Positions 1 to 8,073 of a stretch of DNA of 40,270 nucleotides are shown here, one piece after another; position 1 is the stretch's first letter; each line of letters begins with the position of its first letter. The DNA lies in contig CAYVKL010000016.1 in assembly GCA_964452085.1 (NCBI GenBank), positions 1 through 40,270 of the forward strand. The letters are read 5' to 3'. Below the pieces are notes generated by a model. That model searched no databases, was not told the DNA's origin, and saw only the letters and a list, made by a program, of their open reading frames with translations. Both the position numbers and the translations under genes were made by a program. The stretch is from Methanobacterium sp964452085. GTDB taxonomy: Archaea > Methanobacteriota > Methanobacteria > Methanobacteriales > Methanobacteriaceae.

Positions 1-203
1 TCAAACTATTAGGAGAAGTAATAGACAGTTTCTAAAAACACTTCTCTCTTTTTTTATTTTTTCTTTAATGAAAATAGCTATTTTTCAAGTTCAGCAGTTA
101 ATTTTAGTTGATATTTATTCAATTATAAAACAAAACTCAGGTATCCAATACAAAAAACCTAATCCTATTTATCAACTTATCTGATTTAAAAATAAATTAA
201 TAC
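1..203. other. AT-rich intergenic end of window
   Basis: No gene is seen. A pyrimidine-rich run at about 43-65 (T7, then T6 after one A) could end transcription of a plus-strand gene lying to the left of the window. A 14-base perfect palindrome (AAAATAGCTATTTT, 71-84) is made only of common AT-rich words and may be chance. The stretch ends at the stop codon of the minus-strand radical SAM gene. Confidence 0.3.
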
Positions 204-1088
204 TCAATAAATTCTATTTCTCATCTGATGCTTATCCAACAACTTAACCAGTTTCTGATGAAGTTCCCTCTGATATTTATTTGAAGGATAAAAATTATTT
301 CCAAAAATAGCCTTGGTTTTGGGAACCAGTTCCGGGAAATGTTCACCCAGAACTTTTAGGTAACGGGTCTTACAGTCCTGGGGCCCGTCACCAAAGAGGG
401 TTAAACCACTGGCCATGATAAAATCAGCACCATATTCTTTGGCATCCTTTATCATCTTATCCAGATGTTCCTCTGAATCAGATAAAAATGGTAATAATGG
501 CATGAAAATTGCCCCCACCAGGAATCCCTGTTCTTTGCATTTTTTCATGGTTTCCAGCCGTTCAATAGGTGAGGGAGCAGCAGGTTCAAATATCCTAGCC
601 AATTCTTCATCAGTGGTGGAGAAAGAAAAGGAGAGTACTACTCCGGTATTCATTTTACCTTCAAGGTCTTTAGGCATAGTTGCCTTTTCACCTATCTTCT
701 TTAGAATATCCAGATCTCTTAATATCAGAGGGGAACGGGTGAGTAAGTTTACTGGAAAATGGAACCTTAAAATAATCTTTAAAAGATCCCTGGTCAGTTT
801 TAAATCCTTTTCCACGGGAAGATAAGGATCTGTAGCAGAACCAAAAGCAATGAACCCATATTCTCGCTTCCGTGCACGGTTTTTAAGTTGGCGGACCAGT
901 ACTTCAGGCGCATTAATTTTAGCTGCAAGACCTGAAACCTGATTTTCACCATACTTGCTTCCACGAGTGTAACAGTAAACACAGTTAAAAGAGCAACCCG
1001 AATATGGATTTATGGAATAACCTGACAAAAACCAATCATCAGCATATTTCTGTTTGTTTAAAACAGATTTGACCTTAATTTTGTGCAC
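204..1088 (-). CDS. SPL-family radical SAM protein
   Basis: About 294 residues, related to spore photoproduct lyase and the Rv2578c-like radical SAM proteins. It should bind a [4Fe-4S] cluster and cleave S-adenosylmethionine; the substrate is unknown. The cluster motif is C-x3-C-x2-C in CSFNCVYC, near residues 32-39, preceded by NPYSG, which is typical of this family. The open frame extends to a GTG at 1100, but GTG 1088 is preferred because AGGTGA lies 8 bases before it; the upstream GTG lies inside that binding site. It is divergent from the RaSEA gene across about 100 bases. The family assignment is firm, the reaction is not. Confidence 0.85.
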   Translation of the reverse strand: MHKIKVKSVLNKQKYADDWFLSGYSINPYSGCSFNCVYCYTRGSKYGENQVSGLAAKINAPEVLVRQLKNRARKREYGFIAFGSATDPYLPVEKDLKLTRDLLKIILRFHFPVNLLTRSPLILRDLDILKKIGEKATMPKDLEGKMNTGVVLSFSFSTTDEELARIFEPAAPSPIERLETMKKCKEQGFLVGAIFMPLLPFLSDSEEHLDKMIKDAKEYGADFIMASGLTLFGDGPQDCKTRYLKVLGEHFPELVPKTKAIFGNNFYPSNKYQRELHQKLVKLLDKHQMRNRIY

Positions 1089-1158
1089 CAGTTCACTCAC
1101 CTTTCTTTAGACCGGTTTTACATTTCTAAATTAGAATATGGAAACTCTTGCTACAATA

Positions 1159-1166
1159 ATATATAA
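1159..1166 (+). promoter_or_regulatory. TATA box of RaSEA gene
   Basis: ATATATAA lies 25-32 bases before the ATG at 1191. With the usual archaeal spacing of about 26 bases, the transcript would begin at or just before the start codon, so the mRNA is probably leaderless. No ribosome binding site is seen, which agrees. Confidence 0.55.
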
Positions 1167-1190
1167 ATCGAATTCTATAACTTTACCTAC

Positions 1191-2282
1191 ATGAACACTC
1201 ATCAACCCCTTGATAAAATTCTACCAGAAATCCGTGAAAAAGCCCTTAAAAAAATAGATAAAAAGCCCCCAGGCCAATTAGCTGCCAGCTGGTCTGGAGA
1301 TGATCTTCTGTACTCAGGGCCGGGTCGAACTATTTTCATTGTCCTGCCCACACCGGGATGTGCATGGGCACTGGCAGGTTCTGGAGGTTGCAGCATGTGC
1401 AGTTACATTGCTGACTCCCCTCTTCAAGAAGTTTCATCTGAAGAACTGGTTGAAATTTTCAAAACCCAAATGGAAAGACAGATTCAAAAGCAGGAAATTA
1501 AAGGCCCCACTGCCATTAAGATCTTCGTTTCAGGGAGTTTCCTGAATAAAGAAGAAATTCCTGAAGAAGCTCAAAAAGAGATTTTTAAGATTATTAATCA
1601 ATACGAGGATGTTGAAGAAGTTGTGGTTGAGTCTCGGCCAGAATATGTTAATGAAGAAGTGTTAAGGGATTGTTGCTCACTAATTCCTAATAAAATTTTT
1701 GAAGTGGCCATGGGCCTGGAAAGTGCTGATGATAACCTGCGCTTAATGCGAATAAATAAAGGTTTCACAAGGAAAGACTTCGAAAGAGCAATGAGTGTTA
1801 TCAATGATTTAAAAACTAATTTTAAAGTTAGTGGAAAGGTTTATTTGCTGGTTAAGCCAGTTTTAACTTCAGAATCAGAAGCAATTGAAGATGCTGTGAA
1901 ATCTGCCCAGTACGCTGAGAAAGTTGGAGTCAGCAGGGTTTCGTTCTGCCCCTCCACTATCCATAAAGGAACATTAATGGAAATTTTATGGAGACGTGGC
2001 TCCTATCAACCACCATGGATATGGAGTACTCTGGAAATTATCCGTCAGGTGAGAAGTTCTGTTGAAATCCCGGTGATAATGGATACTGCTGGTTTTGGAA
2101 CACGCAGAGGGCCTTACAATTGTAAAAAGTGTAATTCAAAATTGAAAGATGCCATAATTAAATCCAACATCAATCAAACCATTCCTGAAGAATTTGACTG
2201 TGATTGTAAAGATAAGTGGCTAGCTGACGTTAAATACTCAGCAGAAACTAGATCTACCACTAATCTTTCAAAAAGAAACTGA
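1191..2282 (+). CDS. Archaeosine biosynthesis radical SAM protein RaSEA
   Basis: 363 residues. RaSEA works with ArcS to turn the lysine adduct of preQ0 at tRNA position 15 into archaeosine, by radical SAM chemistry. The cluster cysteines are C57, C67 and C70 in GCAWALAGSGGCSMC; the unusual C-x9-C-x2-C spacing with GGCSMCSY is the hallmark of this family. Near the C-terminus CKKC and CDC probably bind zinc. The whole length reads as one intact domain set. The start at ATG 1191 fits a leaderless transcript from the TATA box 25-32 bases upstream. No arcS gene is in the window. Confidence 0.85.
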   Translation: MNTHQPLDKILPEIREKALKKIDKKPPGQLAASWSGDDLLYSGPGRTIFIVLPTPGCAWALAGSGGCSMCSYIADSPLQEVSSEELVEIFKTQMERQIQKQEIKGPTAIKIFVSGSFLNKEEIPEEAQKEIFKIINQYEDVEEVVVESRPEYVNEEVLRDCCSLIPNKIFEVAMGLESADDNLRLMRINKGFTRKDFERAMSVINDLKTNFKVSGKVYLLVKPVLTSESEAIEDAVKSAQYAEKVGVSRVSFCPSTIHKGTLMEILWRRGSYQPPWIWSTLEIIRQVRSSVEIPVIMDTAGFGTRRGPYNCKKCNSKLKDAIIKSNINQTIPEEFDCDCKDKWLADVKYSAETRSTTNLSKRN

Positions 2283-2464
2283 TTAGTTCAATTTTATTAA
2301 AGATATTTCTTAAGAGATTCAGTTTCCCCAAATCCTTCCAAATCCTTATTAATGGTACTTTTTTACAATAACAGAATATTTAGTAATAATAAATTTTAGA
2401 AAAATTAATATACAAAAATAATAATATTACCTACTGTAAGATTTTTCTGCTGTGAGGGGAAATA

Positions 2465-4555
2465 TTGGCGAAAGTTATACTTAATGATAACATAAGTGCA
2501 GCTAATGATCTGAAATTTAATATCGAATCCATAGGACATGAAGTTTTAATTTGCAAATCCCTTTCTGAAGAACATATGCTTAATGAAATATTAAAAGCGG
2601 ATCTTTTTTTGAAAATTGTTGAAGTTGACAGTTTTTCAGGGGTTGAATTGGATGAAATAACCTCTGAAATCTTTAACTCCGTCGTTCCTGTGCTTCCAGT
2701 GATTATTATAACTGAAAATTCGGATTTTTTTATTATACGACACATCGCAGCCACATCCCCCTATGGTTACCTCCTTAAAAATTCAGAACATCCTTATAAT
2801 CATAATGAATTAAAATCTATCATTGAAATAGCACTTCACAAGTTAAAAATAGAAAAAGAAAAAAATTCATGGAATAATAAAACTGAAGAAGCCCTTAAAG
2901 AGAGTGAAGAAAAATTTAGAACCTTCATTGAACAATCATTAGATGGTATAATCTTATTAAATGAAAAAGGGAAAGTAATTGAATGGAATAAAGGAAATGA
3001 ACTTATAACTGGTATTAAAAAAAATAAAGCAATTGGTAGAGATTTCTGGGAAATAAAACAAGAATTAACACCAGCAGAACGTGGCACACCACAACATTTA
3101 GAAAATATAAAAAAATTGCAATTAAAAGCTTTAGAATCTGGAGAAGCACCTTTCCTGGGAAAAATACATGAAACTGACATTATTAGGCCAGATGGAGAAC
3201 GTTATTATATTGAACAGGTTTCATTTCCAATAAAAACCAACAAAGGGTACAGAATTGGGTATGTTACCCGTGATATCACATCCAGAAAACAAATTGAAGA
3301 AGCCTTGGAGAAGAGGATTATTGCACTTAGCAGACCATTGGATGATAAAAAAGAAATCAGTTTTAATGACCTTTTCAATTTAAAAGATATTCAAAAAATA
3401 CAAAACCTGTTTGCAGAAGCTACAGGTGTTGCATCCATTATTACACAACCTGATGGAACTCCAATTACCAAACCCAGCAATTTCCGACGTTTATGCCGCG
3501 ATATTATCCGTAAAACCCCTATTGGTCTTGAAAACTGCTACAAATCAGATGCAATAATTGGCAGACATCACCCCGAAGGCCCCATAATCATGCCCTGCCT
3601 TAGTTGTGGGCTTTGGGATGCTGGGGCCAGCATTACTGTGGGTGGAAAGCATATAGCCAATTGGTTAATTGGTCAGGTTCGCAACGAAAAACAAACCGAA
3701 GATGAAATGCGGATTTACGCTCAAAAAATTGGTGTTGATGAAAAGGAATACCTTGAAGCATTCCACGAAGTTCCCCTTATGTCAGAAGCGCAACTAAAAA
3801 GTGTTTCTAAAGTTCTTTTTGAATTTGCCAACCATTTATCGAATTTAGCTTATCAAAATGTCCAACAGTCAAGTTTCATCATGGAAAGGGAAAATGCTGA
3901 AAAAGATCTTGAAAAATCGCTTCATGAGAAAGAAGTTCTTTTAAGGGAAATTCACCACCGGGTTAAAAATAATATGCAAATTATCTCCAGTCTTCTGAAT
4001 CTGCAAAGTCAACATGTAGACGAGATGGAAACTCTGAATGTTTTAAAAGAAAGTCAAGGAAGAGTAAAGTCAATGGCTATGATACATGAAAACCTTTACC
4101 AGTCCCCCAGCTTAACCAGGATAGATTTTAAAGATTACATAGCAAAACTCACATCCAACATATTTTACACTTATGGAGTTCAAAATCATGAAATTGATTT
4201 GATTTTTGATGTTGAAGATGTGGAAATGAACATTGACACTGCCATACCCTGTGGTCTGATAATTAACGAACTGGTGACTAACAGTTTAAAATATGCTTTC
4301 CCTCCATCAAAAACAAATTATAAAGGAATAATAAAAATAGAACTTAAACACGTGGAAAGCCAGTTTAAACTGGTAATATTGGATAATGGAATTGGAATAC
4401 CATCTGATATTAACCCAGAAAATACAAAAACACTGGGATTACTACTGGTTACTAATTTGGTAAATCAAATGGATGGTAAACTTAAAATAAATATGTCCAA
4501 TGGGACAGAATTTACCATAATTTTCAAGGAATTAAAATATAAAGAGAGAATTTAG
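2465..4555 (+). CDS. Sensor histidine kinase, PAS-PocR-HisKA_2
   Basis: 696 residues, soluble (no membrane segments). Residues about 1-130 have a receiver-like fold ending in GYLLKN, but the acidic pair and the phospho-acceptor Asp are not evident, so this part looks degenerate. A PAS domain follows (about 145-275), then a PocR sensory domain (about 290-460) with its cysteine set, including MPCLSCG. The transmitter has the HisKA_2 motif EIHHRVKNNMQ (His497/498) and a HATPase with the N box (INELVTNSLKYAF) and G box (LDNGIGIP). Translation starts at TTG 2465, four bases after GAGGGGA. No response regulator lies nearby, so it is an orphan kinase. The signal is unknown; PocR domains are thought to bind small hydrocarbon derivatives. 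Confidence 0.85.
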   Translation: MAKVILNDNISAANDLKFNIESIGHEVLICKSLSEEHMLNEILKADLFLKIVEVDSFSGVELDEITSEIFNSVVPVLPVIIITENSDFFIIRHIAATSPYGYLLKNSEHPYNHNELKSIIEIALHKLKIEKEKNSWNNKTEEALKESEEKFRTFIEQSLDGIILLNEKGKVIEWNKGNELITGIKKNKAIGRDFWEIKQELTPAERGTPQHLENIKKLQLKALESGEAPFLGKIHETDIIRPDGERYYIEQVSFPIKTNKGYRIGYVTRDITSRKQIEEALEKRIIALSRPLDDKKEISFNDLFNLKDIQKIQNLFAEATGVASIITQPDGTPITKPSNFRRLCRDIIRKTPIGLENCYKSDAIIGRHHPEGPIIMPCLSCGLWDAGASITVGGKHIANWLIGQVRNEKQTEDEMRIYAQKIGVDEKEYLEAFHEVPLMSEAQLKSVSKVLFEFANHLSNLAYQNVQQSSFIMERENAEKDLEKSLHEKEVLLREIHHRVKNNMQIISSLLNLQSQHVDEMETLNVLKESQGRVKSMAMIHENLYQSPSLTRIDFKDYIAKLTSNIFYTYGVQNHEIDLIFDVEDVEMNIDTAIPCGLIINELVTNSLKYAFPPSKTNYKGIIKIELKHVESQFKLVILDNGIGIPSDINPENTKTLGLLLVTNLVNQMDGKLKINMSNGTEFTIIFKELKYKERI

Positions 4556-4615
4556 AAGAACTCATAGCAAAATAAAGAATAAATTATAATAGATTAATTA
4601 AATACTTCTTTATAA

Positions 4616-5173
4616 TTAAGTTAATCCTTTTTTATCCAACTCGTCCTTGGCAGCATTGCGCACATCCCTATCTTTATCTTCTAAAGCCGTGTGAAGAGCA
4701 TCAATAGCCTTACCATCATTGATACTGCCCAATGATATTACAGAAGCTTTTCTTAAAGAATTATAATCATCATCTAACATCCCTATCAATGCTTGAACTG
4801 CTTCAGAACCACCAATACGCCCCAATGCACCTATAACATGTATTTTAGCCCTGAGTTCATCTGAATTTAAGTTTCTTTCCGGGTTGGATTCTAAAAACTC
4901 TATTAATTCTTCAATTCCAGGTTCGCCTATCTTCACCATGGAATCTTCTGCTTTGCCCGATAGAGTGGAATCAGAATCACCAGCTGTTATGATCAACCCT
5001 CTAATCGCCTGTGGATCACCAATTTCACCCAGGGCCTCAGTGGCCAGGGAACGTATGTCAGTGAAAGGATCTGCCATGGCCAAGATCAAACCTTTTATAT
5101 CTCTTTCATTTTTCATAAGATCTATATCCTCAGCAGTATTTTTCCCACCTAAGATGTTTCTGAAAAATCCCAT
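4616..5173 (-). CDS. HEAT-repeat protein
   Basis: 185 residues made almost wholly of about five helical HEAT or PBS-lyase-type repeats with recurring pieces such as DIRSLATEALGEIGD, KIHVIGALGRIGG, LRKASVISLGSI and DVRNAAKDELDKKG. Such repeats bind other proteins; no catalytic motif is seen. The ATG at 5173 follows GGTGGG. It begins only 34 bases after the stop of the glutamate decarboxylase gene on the same strand, so the two are probably cotranscribed, which hints at, but does not prove, a shared job. It converges on the histidine kinase gene. Confidence 0.75.
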   Translation of the reverse strand: MGFFRNILGGKNTAEDIDLMKNERDIKGLILAMADPFTDIRSLATEALGEIGDPQAIRGLIITAGDSDSTLSGKAEDSMVKIGEPGIEELIEFLESNPERNLNSDELRAKIHVIGALGRIGGSEAVQALIGMLDDDYNSLRKASVISLGSINDGKAIDALHTALEDKDRDVRNAAKDELDKKGLT

Positions 5174-5207
5174 TTAACCCACCTTTTAATGAAAAATATA
5201 TAAAAAA

Positions 5208-6596
5208 TCAGTATAAGAGAGTAGGATTTTCACCTTTTATCTTTTTATAACCTTCTTTTTCCAACTCATCATAAACTTCCATTAGATCATCCAAGAGCAT
5301 TTCAACCATATCCCTACCAAAACTCTCTTTAACAACCATACGCAATACAGCAACATCTTCTGCATCAGCAGGAAGTGTATAAGCAGGTACAATCCATCCT
5401 TTCTCACGGAGTTTTTCAGATAGTTGGAATACAGTGAAATCGGCATCTTTCAAGGTCACTGCAACTAAGGGCACAATGATATTCTTATTAATAAGTTCAA
5501 ACTTGCCTGATTTTTCCAGTTCTCCAGCCATATAAAGAGTGTTTTCAAACATGTTGGTCATTATATCTTTGTAACCCTTTTTGCCTAACCTTATGAAGTT
5601 ATAGTACTGTGCTATGATGGTACTACTCCCCTTGGAGAAATTAAGGGAATAATTAGGCATTAAACCCCCTAAATAGTTAATGTCGAAAATTAAATCTTCA
5701 GGTAAATCTGATTTGTCTTTAAAAATAATCCATCCCACCCCAGGATATACTAAGCCATATTTATGTCCAGAAACATTTATGGATCTCACATGTTCCAGTC
5801 TAAAATCCCATTCTAAATCTGGAAAAATGAAGGGTGCCACAAAACCCCCACTGGCACCATCAACATGTATGGGTATATCCCAACCTTTAGTTTTTTTAAT
5901 ATCAACTAATAAATCATTTATTTCATTAATGGGATCCATTTGACCCGTGAATGTGGTTCCAATAACTGCTCCCACAGCAATGGTGTTTTCATCAATTTCT
6001 TTGGCCACATCCTCTGCAGTAATTGTATAAAAATCCCTCTTTAAAGGTATCAATTTTAATTCCACATCAAAATATTTGGCAAACTTCTCCCATACAGTAT
6101 GGACATCAGCACCCATGACAATATTGGGTTTATCAGTTGGCTTACCCTCTTTTTCCCGGCGTTCCCTCCAGGTCCACTTGTGGGCTAAAAGTCCCAGCAT
6201 AATTGCCTCGGATGAACCAATGGTGCCAGTTCCCACGGATTTACATTCGTGAGGGGCATTGAATAGTCGAGCCAGCATGTTAACAACTCGGTCCTGAATT
6301 TTGGAAGTTTGGGGGTATTCATCATTATCCACATAGTTTTTACCCAAAGTGTCCATAATCAGCTTATCAGCTTCAGGCTCCATCCAGGTGGTCACAAAAC
6401 TGGCAAGGTTCAAAGCAGGATTTCCGTCAAGATTGAGTTCTTCGTGAATAAGTTGATAGGCGGCTTTTGCAGGCATACCATCTTCAGACATTTCATATTT
6501 GGGAATGCTCTCACTAAAGTATCGGCTTCCGTAAGTAGTTGTGTTTTCCCTTTCAGATTTCTTCATCTTCCCCAGATCTAGCTTTTCAGATAACAT
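5208..6596 (-). CDS. gadB: Glutamate decarboxylase (PLP, GadB type)
   Basis: 462 residues, close to the length of E. coli GadB. It should convert glutamate to GABA and CO2, consuming a proton. The PLP lysine is K279 in VSGHKYG, and the cofactor-pairing Asp is D246 in HVDGASGGF. The N-terminal GNPALNLASF, VDNDEYPQ and TIGSSEA stretches match the substrate region of bacterial and plant GadB. It is clearly longer than, and different from, the methanogen tyrosine decarboxylase MfnA. The ATG at 6596 follows AGGGGA. No glutamate/GABA antiporter is in the window, so an acid-resistance role cannot be claimed; a role in GABA or glutamate turnover is equally possible. A bacterial origin by transfer is an inference. 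Confidence 0.85.
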   Translation of the reverse strand: MLSEKLDLGKMKKSERENTTTYGSRYFSESIPKYEMSEDGMPAKAAYQLIHEELNLDGNPALNLASFVTTWMEPEADKLIMDTLGKNYVDNDEYPQTSKIQDRVVNMLARLFNAPHECKSVGTGTIGSSEAIMLGLLAHKWTWRERREKEGKPTDKPNIVMGADVHTVWEKFAKYFDVELKLIPLKRDFYTITAEDVAKEIDENTIAVGAVIGTTFTGQMDPINEINDLLVDIKKTKGWDIPIHVDGASGGFVAPFIFPDLEWDFRLEHVRSINVSGHKYGLVYPGVGWIIFKDKSDLPEDLIFDINYLGGLMPNYSLNFSKGSSTIIAQYYNFIRLGKKGYKDIMTNMFENTLYMAGELEKSGKFELINKNIIVPLVAVTLKDADFTVFQLSEKLREKGWIVPAYTLPADAEDVAVLRMVVKESFGRDMVEMLLDDLMEVYDELEKEGYKKIKGENPTLLY

Positions 6597-6877
6597 GAAA
6601 ATATTCCCCTTAAAAAATCTATTATAAGTTAACTATTCCTGCAGTTTAATTCCATTAACATCAGTTTATCCATTCACTGCAAGATAATATTATGAAATTT
6701 ATAGTGCTTAAGATTTGTTAATTCTTATATTATATTAAGAAATCAACCCATCCCTTTAAGGCTAAATCCATAAAATAAAATTCAAAAAACTTCCACATCT
6801 AATTGTAAATAACATTATGATAATAACTATATTAGCCAACTATTCACAAAATTAAAGTTATCTTGAGGTGTAAATAA

Positions 6878-7006
6878 ATGCCCACTTGTAATCAATGCAA
6901 ATTTTATAACCCTGTGAGCCAAGAAAAAGGTGATTGTTTCGGACAAGAAGTTCGAGGAGATATGGACGCTTCAGAATGTCCAGTGCAAGCTTTCCGACCT
7001 AAATAA
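6878..7006 (+). CDS. Four-cysteine mini-protein, BssC/HpdC-like
   Basis: 42 residues, missed by length-filtered gene finders. GAGGTG at 6865-6870 sits seven bases before the ATG, so it is very likely translated. The pattern is C-x2-C-x-F-Y near the N-terminus, then KGDC, then DMDASECP. This order (CxxCxF, GxC, DASxC) resembles the small Fe-S subunits of glycyl radical enzymes: benzylsuccinate synthase gamma/beta and the C-terminal half of 4-hydroxyphenylacetate decarboxylase small subunit. Four cysteines could hold one HiPIP-like [4Fe-4S] cluster or a zinc ion. No glycyl radical enzyme or activase is in the window. The resemblance is from memory of the motif and needs a profile search. Confidence 0.6.
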   Translation: MPTCNQCKFYNPVSQEKGDCFGQEVRGDMDASECPVQAFRPK

Positions 7007-7118
7007 GCTGACTTAAATTGAATGATGTTTATCTAATTATTTATATTGAAATTTATTATTAAAGGAATCTAATTTGAAATTAAAAAACCATAAATAATAT
7101 TTAACGGTGAAATAAGAC

Positions 7119-7424
7119 ATGACACAAGATAATGAACATTCCAATATAGAATCAAGAGCGGATGCTGTATTAAAAGATCATAATGGCGTTTACCTTGAAA
7201 AAAGACTATTTTCCATTTTAAAAAAAGAATTTCCTCAATTAACCCGCAATGATTTCCAGGATATTCTGGATAAGCTGTTAGAGACAGATTACGTAATGCA
7301 GCGTGGACTCATAAGGCCCGTTGCCCACAAGGATAGTGGTGAAGTCCAAAAAACACATGAAGGGAAAAAATCTGGCAAAGGTAAAACTGGAAAAACCAGG
7401 AGTCCGGATAAAAGAGGGATATGA
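7119..7424 (+). CDS. Hypothetical protein with basic tail
   Basis: 101 residues, not recognised. Residues about 15-70 look like a small helical, possibly winged-helix domain (VYLEKRLFSILKKEFP, then FQDILDKLLETDYVMQRG, then LIRPVAH). The last 30 residues are a low-complexity basic tail rich in Lys, Gly and Ser, which suggests nucleic acid binding. GGTGA at 7106-7110 precedes the ATG by eight bases. It stands alone between two other small genes. Confidence 0.6.
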   Translation: MTQDNEHSNIESRADAVLKDHNGVYLEKRLFSILKKEFPQLTRNDFQDILDKLLETDYVMQRGLIRPVAHKDSGEVQKTHEGKKSGKGKTGKTRSPDKRGI

Positions 7425-7539
7425 ATTATTAGATGATGATTTAGTGTTAGATTAATAGAATAAATTAATGATTTATAGTGGTTTAAATTATAGCGAGAAT
7501 TAATTTTTAGTATTGGTTTAACATACTTTTGGAGTTCAT

Positions 7540-7686
7540 ATGACGAATTGTCGAAAATGTGGAAAAGAAAAGGACAATAATGCATCTTATTGTCCAGAAT
7601 GCCAGACATCAATACGAAACCGACTTATCGGGGGAGCCGTTTTAATCCTTATATTAATTTTAATAATAATTGCCATATTCAAATAG
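7540..7686 (+). CDS. Zinc-ribbon plus membrane-anchor mini-protein
   Basis: 48 residues. The N-terminus carries a zinc ribbon, CRKCGKE then CPEC (C-x2-C-x10-C-x2-C), followed by a basic linker (SIRNRLIGG) and one hydrophobic helix to the end (about residues 30-47). The topology is probably cytoplasmic ribbon and a C-terminal membrane anchor. GGAG at 7531-7534 lies five bases before the ATG. Zinc-ribbon/tail-anchored proteins of this form are common in methanogens and have no assigned role. Confidence 0.65.
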   Translation: MTNCRKCGKEKDNNASYCPECQTSIRNRLIGGAVLILILILIIIAIFK

Positions 7687-7714
7687 TAATTGCATTTTAA
7701 ATCTCTTTAAGATG

Positions 7715-7769
7715 ACTTTATCCTCATTTTTGATATAAGATATAAATGGTTTATGTTTTGTATTACTAT
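7715..7769. repeat. Direct repeat copy A (pair at 9213-9260)
   Basis: Runs from ACTTTATC to TATTACTAT. It matches 9213-9260 in the same orientation at 41 of 48 positions if one extra GATATAA in this copy is left out. In the second copy the right end of the repeat is the 3' end of the broken minus-strand gene at 9241-9468. The pair brackets the GNAT gene, its 51-codon neighbour and the small membrane protein. Confidence 0.6.
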
Positions 7770-7917
7770 AATGAGTGCAATCTTGAAAAATAATGACATA
7801 CTTTATCATCCATGTATATTTTTAAAAATTTAGGATTATAAACAAGAATTGTGATCACAAATTCATGATCATATAATTTTTATAATATGTAATCCATAGA
7901 TGATGGTAGTGAAGAAT

Positions 7918-8073
7918 ATGGCTAAAGCAGTTGCAGCAACACCAACTTTAACCGGGAAGGATGCAGATCGTTTCGTTCAAAATCTGGACAAACCAACAAC
8001 ATCCGAAAAAAAGAAATTCTTAAAAGAATCCCTTAAAGTTTACAAAATTATTAAAGCTAATAGCGAACGCTAG
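7918..8073 (+). CDS. 51-aa protein, candidate antitoxin of GNAT
   Basis: 51 residues: TPTLTGKDADRFVQNLDK, then a Lys-rich helical tail ending in IIKANSER. This form (short strand, TLTGKDA-type turn, helices) recalls small archaeal and bacterial proteins encoded beside toxins, but I cannot name a family. An in-frame ATG at 7903 would add five residues. A TATA-like stretch at about 7871-7880 would put transcript starts near 7900, so either start is possible. Its stop TAG (8071-8073) overlaps the stop of the convergent GNAT gene within one CTAG. Together they look like a toxin-antitoxin pair, though convergent order is unusual for that. Confidence 0.55.
   Translation: MAKAVAATPTLTGKDADRFVQNLDKPTTSEKKKFLKESLKVYKIIKANSER

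Noticed and set aside
71..84. Palindrome AAAATAGCTATTTT as an operator
   Set aside because: Composed of AT runs around AGCT, not near a start or TATA box of a gene in the window; chance is likely.
415..825. 136-codon plus-strand reading frame opposite the SPL radical SAM gene
   Set aside because: Antisense to a well-conserved gene, Ser/Phe-rich low-complexity translation, no ribosome binding site. A shadow of the real frame.
5208..6596. Methanofuran tyrosine decarboxylase MfnA
   Set aside because: Too long, and the N-terminal substrate region and the VSGHKYG and HVDGASGGF surroundings match GadB rather than MfnA.
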